A DNA stretch of 64,000 bases from Firm-13 sp964617375. GTDB lineage: Bacteria > Bacillota > Clostridia > Saccharofermentanales > Saccharofermentanaceae. Where the stretch lies: assembly GCA_964617375.1 (NCBI GenBank), contig CAZTXQ010000011.1, positions 1-64,000 of the forward strand, in the 5' to 3' direction. Of the stretch, positions 26,406 to 34,780 are shown piece by piece. A program made the position numbers and the translations under genes. The first letter of the stretch is position 1; each line of letters begins with the position of its first letter. The notes beneath the pieces were generated by a model. The model searched no databases and was not told where the DNA came from. It saw only the letters and a list, made by a program, of their open reading frames with translations.

Positions 26406-26990
26406 ATGAATCGAAAGGATAGAATCCGGCAAATTCTTGTATATACGGTCTATATATTGTTTTTTTCGACTTTACAGGTCACATTCCCAAGTGCCTTTTC
26501 GTTTCGCGGGCAGACTGCCGATTTTATGATGGTCTTCGTGATCCTTACCGGTTACCTTTTCGGGTCGACGGACGGAGCCGTAATCGGACTGATTGTCGGT
26601 TTTCTACGGGATATGCTTGCAAGTTCGACTCTCGGGGTCGGTATGATGCTTCTGCTTTATATCGGTATCCTGTCCTCCATTCTTTTTTCCAGAAAATATC
26701 ACAGCCGTGTGGCACTCGGATTCCTTCAGGTGCTTCTTATCACGCTGGCCTATAAGATCATCGGACACGTAATGTTTTTTGCAATACCGCTGGTATTGGA
26801 ACATGACCGCAGCTATCTTTCTTTAGGGACGATTGTGTTCGACAGCATCCTGCCGCAGATCGCCGTAAATCTGCTGGCTGCCGTTCCCGTAATTTTGCTC
26901 CTTCGTTTTGCGGGTCCATACCGCAAAGGGTATGTACGGGCATCTGAGGACAGGCGGAGCCCCAAGGAGGAAACATGGCAAATCAGATAA
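26406..26990 (+). CDS. mreD: Rod shape-determining protein MreD
   Basis: A 194-residue integral membrane protein of the elongasome with about five TM helices. It has VYILFFSTLQVTFPS at the first helix and a central GFLRDMLASSTLGVG, typical of MreD. AAAGGAGG lies 6 bases before ATG 26406. Its last 16 bases overlap the PBP2 gene, indicating translational coupling. Confidence 0.88.
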   Translation: MNRKDRIRQILVYTVYILFFSTLQVTFPSAFSFRGQTADFMMVFVILTGYLFGSTDGAVIGLIVGFLRDMLASSTLGVGMMLLLYIGILSSILFSRKYHSRVALGFLQVLLITLAYKIIGHVMFFAIPLVLEHDRSYLSLGTIVFDSILPQIAVNLLAAVPVILLLRFAGPYRKGYVRASEDRRSPKEETWQIR

Positions 26991-29329
26991 AAGATGACGG
27001 CGTCTATGTCTTTGATCAGGATCACGTCGATCAGGGAAAAATCGAGTCGCACGGACCCACCGAAACAATACTGTCAGTAGTAACAAGCCGTTACTCGATT
27101 CTCGGTGCGATCATGTGCTCGATCGGGCTGGTCATTCTGGTCATGACAGCTTCATTGCAGTTTTCGGGACGTACCAATCTTTCGTCCGACAGCAGCAAAG
27201 GCGTATCCAGACAATATTCGGTTGCCGCGCCCAGAGGCGATATTGTCGATTGCAACGGCGTGGTTCTGGCCACCACCGAGCAGATCAATACGTTGATGAT
27301 CGCCGACGCGGATATGGAGGATAAGACGCTGAATGCCATGCTTCTCGAGCTTTCCTATCTGTTTGACGAGTATAATGTAGCACCCGTTGATGATCTTTCC
27401 GATTATCTTTCGGTTAATCCTTTTGAATGGAAAAAGGAAGCGGATGATATCACAGCATGGCAGGTGAGCACGAATCTTTTTTCGCTGAAGGAGAATACAA
27501 CAAGTACGGTCGTCACATATTCCGACACGTATGTAAAGAGCGATCCGCAGGTCTTTTTCCTGTATTTGCGGTCCGAAGAGATTTTTAACATTGATCCGTC
27601 GTATTCGACCGATGAAGCATACCGGATCGCGATTATGAGATACCAGATTTACAAGGATAGATGGGCGTTTTCGACGGGAGCACCTGTTAAAATCGCCACG
27701 GATGTTCCGGACGGGCTTGTGACGCTGCTCATGGAACAAAACTATAAATATCTCGGCATACTTTCGGGAAAAGAATACCGCCGCGTATATTCGCCTCTGG
27801 CCGAGACTTCGGCTCATGTTGTCGGATACATCGGCAAAATTTCTCAGGAGCGTCTGGCACTTCTTGCCGATTTCGGATATACGGCCGAGGATGTTGTAGG
27901 CCAGCAGGGAATTGAAGCCCAGCTCGAGAGATATCTGCACGGTCAATCCGGTATCAAGGCATACAACATTTTGAATGAAGACGAGGAGAACTGGTCGTTT
28001 TTCCCGGAGAATATCGGAACGGATCCGGTACCCGGCGCCAATGTCAAACTGACCATCGATACGAGAATTCAGCAGGTGACGATGGATGCGATCAAGGACT
28101 ATATCGCAGCGGCCGCCGCGGATGAGGCTTCCAAGGGCTATAAGACAGCATCGGCGGGCTCGGCTGTTATGATGGATGTTCATACCGGTGCGATTATCTC
28201 GATGGTTTCCTATCCGAATTTTGACCCGATGGATTTTGTGCTTTCGATGGAAGGGGACGAGCAGGCCAAGGAACAGGTTAAGTATTATCTGGGTCTGGGC
28301 GATTATAAGACAATTACCAAAGACGATAAACCGCTTTCCAACCGCGCCATTCAGGAAACGTATGCTCCGGGATCAACCTTTAAGATGGTTACCTCGCTTG
28401 CCGCACTCGAAACCGGCGTCATATCACCGGATGACAACATTTACGTCTGCAAGAGCCCGATCGATATCGGCGGATGGCTTTTCAAATGCCATGAACGACC
28501 CGACGGAGGGCACGGTCCTCTGACTCTCGAGCGGGCTCTCGCCACATCCTGCAACATCTATTTCCAACTTCTCGGTGTAGATACCGGTATTGACGCGATC
28601 GATAAATACGGCGAGATCCTTGGACTCGGCGAGCTTACCGGAATTGATTTGCCCGGTGAAACGGCCGGTATGCGTTCGAGCAAGGCGACCAAGAGGCTGC
28701 TGCGCGCCGAAGAATACGACAAGACATGGTTCCCCGCAGATACGGCGCAGTCTTCCATCGGGCAGTTTGACAATGTTTTTACGACATTGCAGCTCTGCCG
28801 GTATACCGCGGCTCTTGCAACCAATACACTGGTAACTCCGCACGTAATCGACGAAGTGACGGCGGCGGACGGAACGGTTCTGTACACGGGTTCGACGAAA
28901 GTGGAACCTCTGGACATTTCACAGTCATCCCTTGATGCGATCAAGCTGGGGATGAAAGCGGTTGTGACGGACAGCGATGGAACCACAAATGAATACTTAA
29001 GCGTGCTTTATGAGCAGATGCCGATTGCCTGCAAGACCGGAACGGCAGAAACCGGCAATGAAGACAGGTTTAAGGAATATTCGAACGGTCTGTTCGTTCT
29101 CTATGCTCCGGCCGACGATCCTCAGATTGCAATCGCGATCTGTATCGAAAAAGGAGAGTGGGGCTCCTCAACTACTGTTATCGCCGAAAAAATGCTGCGC
29201 GCTTATTTCGGGCTGCCGGTGCCTGCCGAGGCCGGTATAAGCCCGGCCGACGCGGTGATCGGAGACGTAACGGATTCCGGTATTGCAACACCGACTCCTG
29301 CCGGTTCCGAAACCGGTGCCGCCGCTTAA
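26975..29329 (+). CDS. mrdA: Class B penicillin-binding protein 2 (elongasome transpeptidase)
   Basis: A 784-residue peptidoglycan transpeptidase. A cytoplasmic N-terminus of about 45 residues and one TM helix (about 47-66) are followed by the PBP dimerisation domain (about 85-340). The transpeptidase domain carries the three active-site motifs: APGSTFKM (SxxK), ATSCNIYF (SxN) and CKTGTAETG (KTG). GGAGG within mreD precedes the ATG. A C-terminal tail of about 35 residues is Ala/Pro/Thr-rich. Its place next to mreCD marks it as the MrdA/PBP2 partner of RodA, although rodA is not present here. Confidence 0.93.
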   Translation: MANQIKDDGVYVFDQDHVDQGKIESHGPTETILSVVTSRYSILGAIMCSIGLVILVMTASLQFSGRTNLSSDSSKGVSRQYSVAAPRGDIVDCNGVVLATTEQINTLMIADADMEDKTLNAMLLELSYLFDEYNVAPVDDLSDYLSVNPFEWKKEADDITAWQVSTNLFSLKENTTSTVVTYSDTYVKSDPQVFFLYLRSEEIFNIDPSYSTDEAYRIAIMRYQIYKDRWAFSTGAPVKIATDVPDGLVTLLMEQNYKYLGILSGKEYRRVYSPLAETSAHVVGYIGKISQERLALLADFGYTAEDVVGQQGIEAQLERYLHGQSGIKAYNILNEDEENWSFFPENIGTDPVPGANVKLTIDTRIQQVTMDAIKDYIAAAAADEASKGYKTASAGSAVMMDVHTGAIISMVSYPNFDPMDFVLSMEGDEQAKEQVKYYLGLGDYKTITKDDKPLSNRAIQETYAPGSTFKMVTSLAALETGVISPDDNIYVCKSPIDIGGWLFKCHERPDGGHGPLTLERALATSCNIYFQLLGVDTGIDAIDKYGEILGLGELTGIDLPGETAGMRSSKATKRLLRAEEYDKTWFPADTAQSSIGQFDNVFTTLQLCRYTAALATNTLVTPHVIDEVTAADGTVLYTGSTKVEPLDISQSSLDAIKLGMKAVVTDSDGTTNEYLSVLYEQMPIACKTGTAETGNEDRFKEYSNGLFVLYAPADDPQIAIAICIEKGEWGSSTTVIAEKMLRAYFGLPVPAEAGISPADAVIGDVTDSGIATPTPAGSETGAAA

Positions 29330-29414
29330 GCTGCACATATAGATTCATAGAAGAATACTTTTATCGAAAAATAGAGCGATTCGTTAAATTTCATTTTTAC
29401 ATATTGCTTATATT

Positions 29415-29446
29415 CACTTGCGGTTTCCCGTAAGTGTTTGTACAAT
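29415..29446 (+). promoter_or_regulatory. Hairpin and candidate promoter before the MGS-like gene
   Basis: CACTTGCGG (29415-29423) and CCGTAAGTG (29428-29436) form a 9-bp stem with one G-T pair and a TTTC loop. The same bases include TTGCGG (29418-29423), 17 bases from TACAAT (29441-29446), a possible promoter. The stem could equally terminate the PBP2 transcript, but no good T-run follows. Confidence 0.35.
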
Positions 29447-29483
29447 AAATGCAGTATATTTTTGTTTTGCGGAGGTTGATTAT

Positions 29484-29876
29484 ATGAAGATAATCCTATT
29501 GGCGGACAGCCGTAAAAATGAGCTTCTGGTTAACTTCTGCATAGCATATAGACAATTGCTCTCCAAACACGAGCTTTATTCGATGCACAATACGGCCACT
29601 TTGCTGGAATCTATGGCGGAGCTGGATGTTCTGGGAATGTCCATGGATTACGCGGGCGGTTTTGATCAGCTTGCTTCAAGAGCTATGTTTAATGAGATTG
29701 ATTCCGTGATTTATCTTCGGGACACGCAGATCCCGTTCTATGATGAGGCAAACGCTTTGCTGAAGGCCTGTGACTACAACAGTATACCTTACGCGACCAA
29801 TCTGGCGTCGGCCGAGATCCTCGTTCTCGGTATTGACCGCGGTGATCTTGATTGGAGAGAGCTTATCCGTACCTGA
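29484..29876 (+). CDS. Methylglyoxal-synthase-like protein with altered active site
   Basis: A 130-residue protein that aligns without gaps to methylglyoxal synthase over most of its length (HELYSMHNTATLLE, YAGGFDQLASRAM, YNSIPYATNLASAEI). Residues used for catalysis in E. coli MgsA appear replaced. The His of the AHDxxK motif is Asp (LLADSRK). The Asp of GGDQQ is Phe (GGFDQ). The His of PHD is Phe (IPFYDE). The TGTTG phosphate loop reads HNTAT. I therefore call it MGS-like and doubt methylglyoxal synthase activity. GGAGG lies 7 bases before the ATG. It follows the mre/PBP2 genes, a place often held by mgsA in related Clostridia. Confidence 0.75.
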   Translation: MKIILLADSRKNELLVNFCIAYRQLLSKHELYSMHNTATLLESMAELDVLGMSMDYAGGFDQLASRAMFNEIDSVIYLRDTQIPFYDEANALLKACDYNSIPYATNLASAEILVLGIDRGDLDWRELIRT

Positions 29877-29904
29877 GCCGAATTCGGATTTTGCATATGT
29901 TTTT

Positions 29905-29936
29905 AAGACTCTGCTACGGATTTGTGGCAGAGTTTT
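29905..29936 (+). terminator. Intrinsic terminator after the MGS-like gene
   Basis: AAGACTCTGC (29905-29914) pairs with GCAGAGTTTT (29927-29936) with one G-T pair. T residues are in the 3' arm, followed by CATTATTTAT. Confidence 0.6.
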
Positions 29937-30017
29937 CATTATTTATCATAATTTTTACGCAATTCTCTATCCCGTAAATGTGATAATGGTTTGACCTGAC
30001 ACGTTGGGAGGATCTGC

Positions 30018-30689
30018 ATGGAATTACGAACTTATCCGCTTGGACCGCTGCAATCGAATTTATACCTGGTTGCATTTGGACGCGATGCGTTTGTCATCGA
30101 TCCGAGTGTCCCTTATGATATTCTGGATTTATCCGGTTACCGGATCCGGGGTATCTTTTGTACGCATTCGCATTATGACCATATCGCCGAAGCCGAAAAC
30201 ATGAGAAAGCAAACAGGTGCGATCGTCCTGGTTCATGAATCGGAGTGCGAATTTCTTATGGATCCATCCAAAAATACGGCAATGTCATTCGGGTTGCCGA
30301 AAAGGCCCGTCTCCGCACCGGTTTGCGAACTTAAGGACGGAGATTTACTGACAGCGGCTGATTTTGACTTTGAATCAGAAGAGATCTTTTCAATCAGCGT
30401 AATACACACGCCGGGGCACACGCGAGGATCGATGTGTCTTCTTTTTCAGGTAAAGACCGGTGTTAACCGGGGGCAATATCTGTTTTCCGGAGATACGGTA
30501 TTTGCGGGAACGGTCGGAAGAACCGATTTAGGCGGGAATATGGCGGATATGATGCGCTCGGTTGATCGCTTAAAGCAGCTTCCGGACGACGTGACGGTTT
30601 ATCCGGGTCACGGACCGAGCACGACCATAGGCGCCGAGAAAACGAACAACCCGTACTTTACAGCCGGAAATTACGATGATATCATTTAA
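30018..30689 (+). CDS. MBL-fold metallo-hydrolase (glyoxalase II-like)
   Basis: A 223-residue zinc hydrolase of the YcbL/hydroxyacylglutathione-hydrolase-like group. Metal ligands are visible: THSHYDHI, the His of TPGHTRGS, the Asp of SGDTVFAG, and the final His of YPGHGPSTTIGAE. The last motif, with GRTD after the Asp, is typical of glyoxalase II-like small enzymes. The substrate is unknown; a thioester is likely. GGGAGGA precedes the ATG. It has its own terminators on both sides. Confidence 0.85.
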   Translation: MELRTYPLGPLQSNLYLVAFGRDAFVIDPSVPYDILDLSGYRIRGIFCTHSHYDHIAEAENMRKQTGAIVLVHESECEFLMDPSKNTAMSFGLPKRPVSAPVCELKDGDLLTAADFDFESEEIFSISVIHTPGHTRGSMCLLFQVKTGVNRGQYLFSGDTVFAGTVGRTDLGGNMADMMRSVDRLKQLPDDVTVYPGHGPSTTIGAEKTNNPYFTAGNYDDII

Positions 30690-30769
30690 CCGTTCTGTCG
30701 AATGCTAAAAGGGCGAATACCTGCCAATCTTTTTTCCGTTATTTTCGGATAAAACGGCTCGGAAATACT

Positions 30770-30796
30770 CCTTCTGTCAGGGACGGAAGGTTTTTT
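30770..30796 (+). terminator. Intrinsic terminator after the MBL-fold hydrolase gene
   Basis: CCTTCTGTC (30770-30778) pairs with GACGGAAGG (30782-30790) with one G-T pair around a 3-base loop, followed by six T residues. Confidence 0.85.
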
Positions 30797-30870
30797 GTTT
30801 TACCTGTACATTCGGTTTTGTCATGTTAAGATTGTATTAAACTGCAGGATTGTTGTTGGGAGGATTATTG

Positions 30871-31902
30871 ATGAGCGACTTGAAAGCATCCATATATTCC
30901 ATACAGAAGGCTTTTCGGGACGAAGTCGGTGCCGTAAACACATCGTCGGATGCGGAGCTTCTAAGAGTCCGGTATCTCGGGAAAAAAGGTGAACTGACTG
31001 CCGTACTGCGCGGCATGGGTTCCCTGACACCCGAAGAACGCCCGCTTATAGGCCAGCTTGCGAACGATGTTCGATTTGAGATGGAAGAGGAACTGTCCGG
31101 ACGGCTTATCGACATTCGCACCAAGGAAAAAGCGGAGCAGCTGCTGGTCCAGACGATTGACGTAACACTCCCGGCCAAACCGGTTGAGATGGGTGCGCGC
31201 CACCCGCTTTATAAGGCAATTGATGAGATCTGCGACGTCTTTTTAGGTCTCGGCTATACGATCGCCGAAGGTCCCGAAGTCGAATATGATCACTATAATT
31301 TCGAAATGCTCCGTATTCCCAAGGGTCATCCTTCAAGAGACACGCAGGATACCTTCTATATTTCGGAGAATATTCTCCTCCGGACACAGACCTCACCCGT
31401 TCAGATCCGTGTCATGGAGCACAAGAAACCGCCGATCAAGATTATCTGTCCCGGCAAGGTTTACCGTTCGGATGCTCTTGACAGCACGCATTCCCCGATC
31501 TTTCATCAGATCGAAGGACTCGTTGTCGACAAAGGCGTTACGATGGGAGATCTGGTCGGTTCGCTGCAGCTTTTCGCGAAGAAACTGTTCGGAGAGAACA
31601 CGAAGATTCGTCTTCGTCCCCATCATTTCCCGTTCACGGAGCCTTCGTGCGAGGTCGATCTGACCTGCTGGGCCTGCGGCGGAAAGGGATGCCGGGTCTG
31701 CAAGGGCGAGGGCTGGATTGAGGTCCTTGGAGCCGGTATGGTTCATCCCGAGGTCCTTTCCAACTGCGGAATCGACCCGAAGGAATACAGCGGCTTTGCG
31801 TTCGGTATCGGCGTGGAGCGGACTGCGATGGGACGTTTCGGAATTGATGATATCCGGAATTTATATGAGAACGATGTCCGTTTCCTTGGCCAGTTTAAGT
31901 AA
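30871..31902 (+). CDS. pheS: Phenylalanyl-tRNA synthetase alpha subunit
   Basis: A 343-residue class II synthetase subunit that charges tRNA-Phe with PheT. An N-terminal coiled coil (about 1-90) is followed by the catalytic core. Motif 2 is VYRSDALDSTHSP with FHQIEGL, motif 3 is GFAFGIGVERTAM, and FPFTEPSCEVDL is also present. A short Cys-rich stretch (CWACGGKGCRVCKGEGW) is a zinc-ribbon-like insert common in Firmicutes PheS. ATG 30871 has GGGAGGA upstream. No T-box leader was found in the short upstream region. Confidence 0.95.
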   Translation: MSDLKASIYSIQKAFRDEVGAVNTSSDAELLRVRYLGKKGELTAVLRGMGSLTPEERPLIGQLANDVRFEMEEELSGRLIDIRTKEKAEQLLVQTIDVTLPAKPVEMGARHPLYKAIDEICDVFLGLGYTIAEGPEVEYDHYNFEMLRIPKGHPSRDTQDTFYISENILLRTQTSPVQIRVMEHKKPPIKIICPGKVYRSDALDSTHSPIFHQIEGLVVDKGVTMGDLVGSLQLFAKKLFGENTKIRLRPHHFPFTEPSCEVDLTCWACGGKGCRVCKGEGWIEVLGAGMVHPEVLSNCGIDPKEYSGFAFGIGVERTAMGRFGIDDIRNLYENDVRFLGQFK

Positions 31903-31971
31903 TAAGGCTCTGCGACCCGGATCGAATGAATATATTGGATAGAGCTTCATGCTCCTGAGGAGGATTTTCTG

Positions 31972-34395
31972 ATGAAAGCACCGGTTGAGTGGCTTAAAGA
32001 TTTTACCGATATACGGGTACCGATACATGATTTTTGCGAGATGATTACGGTCTCCGGCTCGAAAGTCGAAGGCGTGATTACGAGCGGGGAAGATATTTCC
32101 GGTGTGTATACCGGAAGGATTCTTTCGTTCGAGCCCCATCCCGATTCCGATCACCTGAATATTTGTCAGGTAGATATGGGTAAAGAGGAGCTTGGCGGAA
32201 TTCTTCGGATTGTCTGCGGCGCTCCGAATGTCGTAAGCGGCATGGTGTGCCCGGTTGCGGTCATCGGAGCCAAATTGCCCGGAGGTATGACCATCAAGAA
32301 AGGCAAAATCCGCGGTATCGAGAGCAGCGGTATGTGCTGCTCCGTTCAGGAGCTCGGTTTTGCCGCGTCGGATCTCGAGGGCGCCGTCGAGGACGGTATC
32401 TGGCATATGCCGGAAGAAACGCCGCTCGGAATGGATATTAAGGATTATCTGGGTTTAGGCTCTTCGACGATTGATTTTGAGATCACATCGAACCGCCCGG
32501 ACTGCTTTTCGATCGAAGGCTTAGGCAGGGAAGCGGCCATTACGCTTGATATGCCGTTTGCGCCGAAGATGCCCGTCGTGAAGGAAGAGTCCGAACATTT
32601 TTCGAGCGACTTCGCGAAAATTGACATAACGGCTCCGGATCTCTGCTACCGTTATTGTTCCCGGATCGTAGAAGATGTCGCAGTCGGACCCTCGCCGAAA
32701 TGGATGCAGAAACGACTGGAGGACGCCGGTATGCGTCCGATCAACAATATTGTCGACATCACAAATTATGTCTGTCTTGAGCTCGGTCAGCCGATGCATG
32801 CATTTGACCTTGAATACTTGAGCGGCAGACATGTTATCGTCCGGAAAGCCCTCGAGAACGAATCGGTCCGGACACTCGACGGTACGGACAGGGTCTTAAG
32901 TTCCGATATGCTGGTGATTGCGGATGAAGACAAGGTCTGCGCGATTGCCGGTGTCATGGGCGGAGAGAACTCCGAAATCACGATGTCGACTAGAACACTT
33001 CTTTTCGAGTCGGCGACTTTCGATGCGGTAAGCGTCCGCCGTACGGCCGTGAAGAATGGCTTAAGGACGGAGGCTTCGTCCCGTTATGAGAAGGGCCTCG
33101 ATCCCGAAAATGCCCTTCGCTCTTTGGATCGTGCCTGTGAGCTTGTCGAGCTTCTGGGCTGCGGCAAAGTGATGAAAGGCGTAATCGATTTGTATCCGAC
33201 GCACAGGCAGCCGGTACATATCCCTTTCAATCCGGATCAAATCAACGCATTTCTTGGTACCGATATCGACGAATCCTTCATGCTGTCCATCCTGGATAAG
33301 CTTGGCTGTACGGTACATAACCTTGACGGGATTACCGTCTGCACGCCGCCGAGTTTCCGCCCCGACTTAATGTGCGATGCGGATATTTCCGAAGAAATTG
33401 CCAGATTCTACGGCTATAACCGAATTGAACCGACCCTTCTTTCCGGAAAAGAAACAACCTTGGGCGGACGTACCGAGGCGCAGCTTGCCGTCGAGAAGAT
33501 GAAGGACGTCATGGTGGCGCAGGGCTTCTTCGAAGCGATCACGTATTCGTTCGAGAGCCCCAAAGATCTTGACAAACTGATGCTGGCCGCAGACGACCGG
33601 TTGAGAAAAGAAGTCGTAATATCCAATCCTCTCGGCGAAGATTATTCCGTGATGCGGACCTCGATGGTACCGTCCATGCTGCGCGTTGCGGCTACCAACA
33701 GCAGCCGCTCGGTGAAGAAGGCGTCCGTATTCGAAATTGCGTATATTTATCTTCCCGGCGACGACACGAATGTGCTTCCCGAAGAAAGAAGAATCCTCTC
33801 GGCATTCTCTTTTGATACGGATGCGAAAGACGATACTTTGGCATTTTACCGTATGAAAGGTGCCGTAACGGAGCTCTGCACCAACTTAGGCATCCGCAAT
33901 GTGTCCTTCGAGCCGCTCCCGGATATCACTTACCTGCATCCCGGACGCAGCGCATCGGTCATCGTTAACGGGAAAACATGCGGTCAGATCGGTTATGTTC
34001 ATCCGGATGCCGCCGACAATTTTGAGGCGCCGGAATCGACCGTTCTGCTTCTTCTGGAAGTAGAGCATCTGATCAAGGCGTCGACCACCAAACGTGTCTA
34101 TAAGCCGCTTCCCAAATTCCCGGGAATCGCGAGAGACCTTGCCATTATCCTGGATCAGGCAATTCCCGCCGGATCCATCGAGAAAATATTCCGCAAAAAG
34201 GGCGGCAAGTACCTTGAGTCTTTTGTCCTTTTCGATGTTTATACGGGAAAACAGGTCGGCGACGCCAGGAAATCGGTCGCTTACAGCCTTGTATTCCGCT
34301 CGGCGGAACGCACTCTTACCGATGCCGATATACAGGAGGCCTTCACCGGTATTCTGGCGGCTCTCGAAAAAGAACTCGGGGCTCAGTTAAGGTAA
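31972..34395 (+). CDS. pheT: Phenylalanyl-tRNA synthetase beta subunit
   Basis: An 807-residue subunit, the tRNA-binding and editing partner of PheS. Domains run in the normal order. The EMAP-type tRNA-binding domain (about 40-155) contains HPDSDHLNICQV. The B3/B4 editing domain (about 205-400) contains LEDAGMRPINNIVDITNYV. B5 (about 410-480) and a catalytic-like core follow. The ferredoxin-fold anticodon-binding domain (about 710-805) contains KFPGIARDLAI. GAGGAGG precedes the ATG. Its own terminator may be the hairpin that overlaps the next gene's ribosome binding site. Confidence 0.95.
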   Translation: MKAPVEWLKDFTDIRVPIHDFCEMITVSGSKVEGVITSGEDISGVYTGRILSFEPHPDSDHLNICQVDMGKEELGGILRIVCGAPNVVSGMVCPVAVIGAKLPGGMTIKKGKIRGIESSGMCCSVQELGFAASDLEGAVEDGIWHMPEETPLGMDIKDYLGLGSSTIDFEITSNRPDCFSIEGLGREAAITLDMPFAPKMPVVKEESEHFSSDFAKIDITAPDLCYRYCSRIVEDVAVGPSPKWMQKRLEDAGMRPINNIVDITNYVCLELGQPMHAFDLEYLSGRHVIVRKALENESVRTLDGTDRVLSSDMLVIADEDKVCAIAGVMGGENSEITMSTRTLLFESATFDAVSVRRTAVKNGLRTEASSRYEKGLDPENALRSLDRACELVELLGCGKVMKGVIDLYPTHRQPVHIPFNPDQINAFLGTDIDESFMLSILDKLGCTVHNLDGITVCTPPSFRPDLMCDADISEEIARFYGYNRIEPTLLSGKETTLGGRTEAQLAVEKMKDVMVAQGFFEAITYSFESPKDLDKLMLAADDRLRKEVVISNPLGEDYSVMRTSMVPSMLRVAATNSSRSVKKASVFEIAYIYLPGDDTNVLPEERRILSAFSFDTDAKDDTLAFYRMKGAVTELCTNLGIRNVSFEPLPDITYLHPGRSASVIVNGKTCGQIGYVHPDAADNFEAPESTVLLLLEVEHLIKASTTKRVYKPLPKFPGIARDLAIILDQAIPAGSIEKIFRKKGGKYLESFVLFDVYTGKQVGDARKSVAYSLVFRSAERTLTDADIQEAFTGILAALEKELGAQLR

Positions 34396-34447
34396 GCACC
34401 TATCCGGCTGGGATTGTCGGTTTTTGTCGAAAACATGAGTCAGTATG

Positions 34448-34488
34448 AAGATCACCTTCTGGTAGAGTTTTAACCAGGAGGTGATTTT
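34448..34488 (+). promoter_or_regulatory. Hairpin that sequesters a perfect Shine-Dalgarno; terminator or translational switch
   Basis: Bases 34448-34463 pair with 34473-34488 over 16 bp with two G-T pairs and a 9-base loop. The 3' arm contains AGGAGGTGAT, fully complementary to the 16S rRNA 3' end, and the 5' arm contains ATCACCTTCT, a near copy of that anti-SD sequence. The start codon is at 34490. Five T residues (34485-34489) end the stem, so the same structure could act as a terminator for pheT. Either way, expression of the pseudopilin genes should depend on opening or avoiding this stem. Confidence 0.7.
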
Positions 34489-34489
34489 T

Positions 34490-34780
34490 ATGTCCGGTAC
34501 ACTTCAAACAGCCATAGCTTTTCCCGTTGTGTTCCTGGGGATCGTGACGCTGATTTCGGCGGGGCCCGTCCTATACCGCGAAGTCATGGATTCGGCCGTT
34601 TTTCAGGCAGAGGCAGTTAACGCGTCCGTCGCAAATACCAACAGCTATTCGGTTACCGGCATATGTTCGGGGCCGGATGAGATCAGAATCGTATGTACGT
34701 CTCCGGAGCGCCTGCATTTCTATATGCGGACGGTTGAAGATATCGGGACGATTCTATACGAGGGGGCGGTTTCTCCGTGA
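34490..34780 (+). CDS. Small TadE-like pseudopilin
   Basis: A 96-residue protein with one N-terminal TM helix (AIAFPVVFLGIVTLISAG, about 8-27) preceded by a short polar stretch, and a small extracellular domain. The shape matches TadE-like minor pilins, though the usual Glu at the start of the helix is not clear. The start at 34490 has a perfect AGGAGGTGAT 4 bases upstream, buried in a hairpin. Its last bases overlap the next gene by four (ATGA-type overlap), so translation is coupled. Confidence 0.55.
   Translation: MSGTLQTAIAFPVVFLGIVTLISAGPVLYREVMDSAVFQAEAVNASVANTNSYSVTGICSGPDEIRIVCTSPERLHFYMRTVEDIGTILYEGAVSP

Noticed and set aside
29484..29876. Straight annotation as functional methylglyoxal synthase (mgsA)
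   Set aside because: Key catalytic positions appear substituted, so only a family-level call is justified.
30690..30870. Possible T-box riboswitch before pheST
   Set aside because: The region is short, contains a normal terminator for the previous gene, and lacks the conserved T-box sequence and a specifier-loop stem.
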